A stretch of 9,416 nt of DNA, from assembly GCA_009926195.1 (NCBI GenBank), contig RFPK01000059.1, forward strand, positions 1 to 9,416, written 5' to 3'. The DNA is from Synechococcaceae bacterium WB4_1_0192. Lineage in GTDB: Bacteria > Cyanobacteriota > Cyanobacteriia > PCC-6307 > Cyanobiaceae. The translations under genes were made by a program, and so were the position numbers. Positions within the stretch are counted from its first letter, which is position 1. Every line of letters begins with the position of its first letter. The notes beneath the pieces were generated by a model that was not told the origin of the DNA, did not search any database, and saw only the letters and a program-made list of their open reading frames with translations. This document shows, piece by piece, positions 7,631 through 9,416 of this stretch.

Positions 7631-7674
7631 CAGGATCGATGGTCAACAGCGACGAAAGCCTCTGACCGGAGCCG

Positions 7675-8274
7675 TCAACCAGCCAGCAGCACATCCACCA
7701 ACCGGCTAATGGCGCGGGGATGGGTGATCAGCTGGCGATGGGTCAGCACCGGCAGCGCCCGACGCGAGCCAACCGGCAGGACGGCCCGCCAGCCGGGCAT
7801 CACGGTCAGGTCGGTGGGGGTGAAGAAGCTATGGCACTCCAGGCCCCGGAGCAGGGCACCATCGCGCCGGAGCTGACGCAGCAGGCGGCTGCCGATCTTC
7901 ATGTCGGCGATGCCGGCCAGCAGGGGGCGAGGCACCAGCTGGGCCGCCAGGGTGCCCTGTTGTGGACTGCCGAGGCAGATGAAGCGGCGGGTGCGCCGAT
8001 GGCCGCCCTGTTCCTGCAGCCAGGTGCGCGCCACCACCCCACCCATCGAGAAGCCGAACAGGTCCAGGGGCATCTCCGGACCGAAGCGGGCATCCAGCAG
8101 AACCGCCAGCTGGGCGGCAAGCTCGCGGATCGGCACCGCACCGAGGCGGTGGGGCAGGTGTGGGGCGTAGATCTCCAACTGTGGGTGGCGCTCCAGAAGC
8201 GCCGTCTCCAGGCGAGCGAACAGGCGCGGCGTATCCCAGAGACCATGGAGCAACACCAGGGGCGGATCGCTCAT
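7675..8274 (-). CDS. Alpha/beta hydrolase, lipase/esterase-like (PGAP1/LipA-like fold)
   Basis: The protein is a short soluble alpha/beta hydrolase of 199 aa. It opens with VLLHGLWDTPRLFARLE, the usual first strand and oxyanion-hole HG motif. The nucleophile elbow GFSMGG holds Ser76, followed by VVARTWLQ as in PGAP1/lipase-like enzymes. The acid is probably Asp155 in FTPTDLTVMP and the base His185 in HRQLITHPRAI (His179 is an alternative). CLGSPQQGT near residue 100 matches the GTPHxGT-type segment of lipases. There is no signal peptide, so it is probably cytosolic; the substrate cannot be told. It lies 39 bp downstream of proA on the same strand, probably in one operon. A lipase-annotated gene near proA and prlC is familiar from picocyanobacteria, from memory. 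It is unrelated in sequence to the membrane-anchored hydrolase at 5200-6300. Confidence 0.87.
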   Translation of the reverse strand: MSDPPLVLLHGLWDTPRLFARLETALLERHPQLEIYAPHLPHRLGAVPIRELAAQLAVLLDARFGPEMPLDLFGFSMGGVVARTWLQEQGGHRRTRRFICLGSPQQGTLAAQLVPRPLLAGIADMKIGSRLLRQLRRDGALLRGLECHSFFTPTDLTVMPGWRAVLPVGSRRALPVLTHRQLITHPRAISRLVDVLLAG

Positions 8275-8313
8275 CAGCTCAGCGGTTCAGGAGGTCCGTG
8301 GGACCGGCAGGGC

Positions 8314-9042
8314 TCACAGCGGCAGCTCACGGTGGGTGAAGCTGCTGGCACCGCTGGCGTAATCGGCGGCGATGTGGCCCGCGCCGCGCAACAGATAGCG
8401 GTAGGTCACCAGGCCCTCCAGCCCGACCGGCCCGCGCGGCGGCAGCGTCTGGGTGCTGATGCCCACCTCGGCGCCGAAGCCGTAGCGGAAACCATCGGCG
8501 AAGCGGGTGGAGCAGTTCAGGTACACACCGGCGCTGTCGACGCCGCGCAGGAACAGCTCGGCCGTGGCGGGGTTGGTGGTGCAGATGGCGTCGGTGTGAC
8601 GCGAACCGTGACGAGCGATATGGGCAAGGGCCTCCTCCACGCTCTCCACCACCTTCACCGCCAGGATCAGATCCGAATACTCAGTGCTCCAGTCGTCGTC
8701 GCTGGCCGCTGCAGGCACGCCGAGGGCCTGGGCGGGGCCATCACCGCGCAGCTCGACGCCAGCGGCCGCAAAGGCCGGCAAAGCGGCCGCCAGGAAAGCG
8801 GGCGCTGCGGCGCTGTGCACCAGCAGGGTCTCGATCGCGTTGCAGGCGGCCGGGTACTGGGTCTTGCTGTCGAGCGCCACCCGCAGGGCCTGGGCCACAT
8901 CCACCTCCTGGTCGACGTAGAGGTGACAGACGCCATCGGCGTGGCCGAGAACGGGGATGCGGGTGTTGTCCTGGATGAAGCGCACCAGGGCGTTGGAGCC
9001 ACGCGGAATGATCAGATCGACCAGTCCATCGAGCTTGATCAG
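8314..9042 (-). CDS. proA: Gamma-glutamyl phosphate reductase (ProA), C-terminal part only
   Basis: ProA reduces gamma-glutamyl phosphate to glutamate-5-semialdehyde with NADPH, the second step of proline synthesis. About 242 codons of the C-terminal part are present out of the family's usual ~420. Visible motifs: LDGLVDLIIPRGSNALVRF, GHADGVCHLYVD, the catalytic-Cys segment YPAACNAIETLLVH (Cys codon at 8844-8842), and the C-terminal FADGFRYGFGAEVGIST and RGPVGLEGL. The end HRELPL and stop at 8316-8314 look intact. Homology stops abruptly at about 9042; the frame stays open to 9411 and could start there, but those 123 codons are the antisense of another proA stretch, not real protein. So the gene is cut at a strand flip, and its N-terminal ~180 residues are missing. 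The lipase-like gene follows 39 bp downstream. Confidence 0.9.
   Translation of the reverse strand: MIKLDGLVDLIIPRGSNALVRFIQDNTRIPVLGHADGVCHLYVDQEVDVAQALRVALDSKTQYPAACNAIETLLVHSAAAPAFLAAALPAFAAAGVELRGDGPAQALGVPAAASDDDWSTEYSDLILAVKVVESVEEALAHIARHGSRHTDAICTTNPATAELFLRGVDSAGVYLNCSTRFADGFRYGFGAEVGISTQTLPPRGPVGLEGLVTYRYLLRGAGHIAADYASGASSFTHRELPL
8918..8997 (-). repeat. Inverted repeat arm 1 (within proA, 80 bp)
   Basis: The reverse complement of this stretch is identical over all 80 bases to 9337-9416. It encodes SNALVRFIQDNTRIPVLGHA and DGVCHL of ProA on the - strand. Homology to the other arm continues outward to about 9042, but with 8 differences in 45 bases. Confidence 0.95.
9031..9042. other. 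Strand-flip junction in proA, at a small palindrome
   Basis: These 12 bases read as ELDQ of ProA on the + strand and as LIKL of ProA on the - strand, so both halves claim them. They contain the palindrome TGATCA (9036-9041). A join at a short self-complementary stretch is typical of fold-back or template-switch chimeras. Confidence 0.6.
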
Positions 9043-9416
9043 GGGCTGGTGCTCGAACGCCTGAGCGTGCCGCTCGGGGTGGTGGGTGTGATCTTCGAGG
9101 CGCGGCCCGATGCGGTGATGCAGATCGCGGCGCTGGCGATCCGCTCCGGCAACGGCGCCATTCTCAAGGGCGGCCGCGAGGCCAGCCGCAGCTGTGCCGC
9201 GATTCTCACCGCCCTGCAGCGGGGTCTGGCGACCAGTGCCGTGGCCCCCCAGTCTCTGGAGCTGCTCACCAGCCGCGAGGAGAGCCTGGCGTTGCTCAGG
9301 CTCGACGGGCTGGTGGATCTGATCATTCCGCGCGGTTCCAACGCCCTGGTGCGCTTCATCCAGGACAACACCCGCATCCCCGTTCTCGGCCACGCCGATG
9401 GCGTCTGTCACCTCTA
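9031..9416 (+). CDS. proA: ProA middle fragment on the opposite strand, open at both ends
   Basis: Read on the + strand in frame with position 9061, this gives ELDQGLVLERLSVPLGVVG, then VIFEARPDAVMQIAALAIRS and GNGAILKGGREAS, which is unmistakable ProA sequence (the segment starting near residue 110 of the family, including the NADPH-domain GVIFEARPD motif). It continues through LLRLDGLVDLIIPRGSN to GHADGVCHL at the window edge. There is no start codon of its own and the end runs off the window. It overlaps in content with the - strand ProA part: residues from LDGLVDLIIP to CHL occur in both. It is therefore a second, inverted partial copy, or one side of a chimeric join. Confidence 0.85.
9337..9416 (+). 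repeat. Inverted repeat arm 2 (within proA, 80 bp, reaches the window end)
   Basis: Exact reverse-complement copy of 8918-8997, separated from it by 339 bp. It encodes the same ProA residues on the + strand and is cut by the end of the sequence, so its true length is unknown. Confidence 0.95.

Noticed and set aside
9043..9411. N-terminal extension of the - strand proA frame (about 123 codons starting MTDAIGVAENG)
   Set aside because: It is the exact antisense of real ProA coding on the + strand; its His/Gln/Arg-rich translation is a GC-rich shadow, not protein.
1..9416. CRISPR array, tRNA, rRNA, insertion sequence or transposase
   Set aside because: No spaced direct repeats, cloverleaf, rRNA-like stretch or transposase motif was found; the only repeat is the proA inverted pair.

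Overview
The window reads as a piece of a high-GC picocyanobacterial genome (Cyanobium / freshwater or coastal Synechococcus type). The base for this is a cyanobacterial NdhD next to an M3 oligopeptidase, a lipase-like hydrolase near proA, GC-rich coding throughout, and very short gaps between genes. The genus is an inference from gene content and composition; no rRNA or other marker is present.

Layout. On the + strand: ndhD (7-1590, NDH-1 membrane subunit), prlC-type M3 oligopeptidase (1647-3833), then an unrecognised gene (3869-5183) whose N-terminal part lies in a different frame from the rest, suggesting a frameshift. A hairpin (5191-5223) sits where this block meets the convergent - strand block. 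On the - strand, in transcription order: the C-terminal part of proA (from about 9042 down to 8314), a small lipase-like alpha/beta hydrolase (8274-7675), and then a compact three-gene membrane cassette: a DUF6629 multi-pass protein (7577-6873), a small multi-pass protein with a GTG start (6854-6297) and a membrane-anchored serine hydrolase (6300-5200). The last two overlap by ATGA, and the DUF6629 stop is 18 nt before the GTG start in the same frame.

The right end is abnormal. At about 9031-9042 the proA sequence flips strand: to the left, the C-terminal half is read on the - strand; to the right, a middle part of proA is read on the + strand. The two share about 125 bp of overlapping homology. 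The inner 45 bp differ at 8 positions, while the final 80 bp (9337-9416) are an exact inverted copy of 8918-8997. The flip lies on a small palindrome. This is most simply an assembly or amplification chimera joining two related proA copies, although a real inverted duplication cannot be excluded from the sequence.

Functionally, ndhD, prlC and proA are housekeeping genes (respiratory/cyclic electron flow, peptide turnover, proline synthesis). The part that is not explained by known biology is the three-gene membrane cassette at 5200-7577 and the unknown gene at 3869-5183; the cassette is the best candidate here for an undescribed functional unit.
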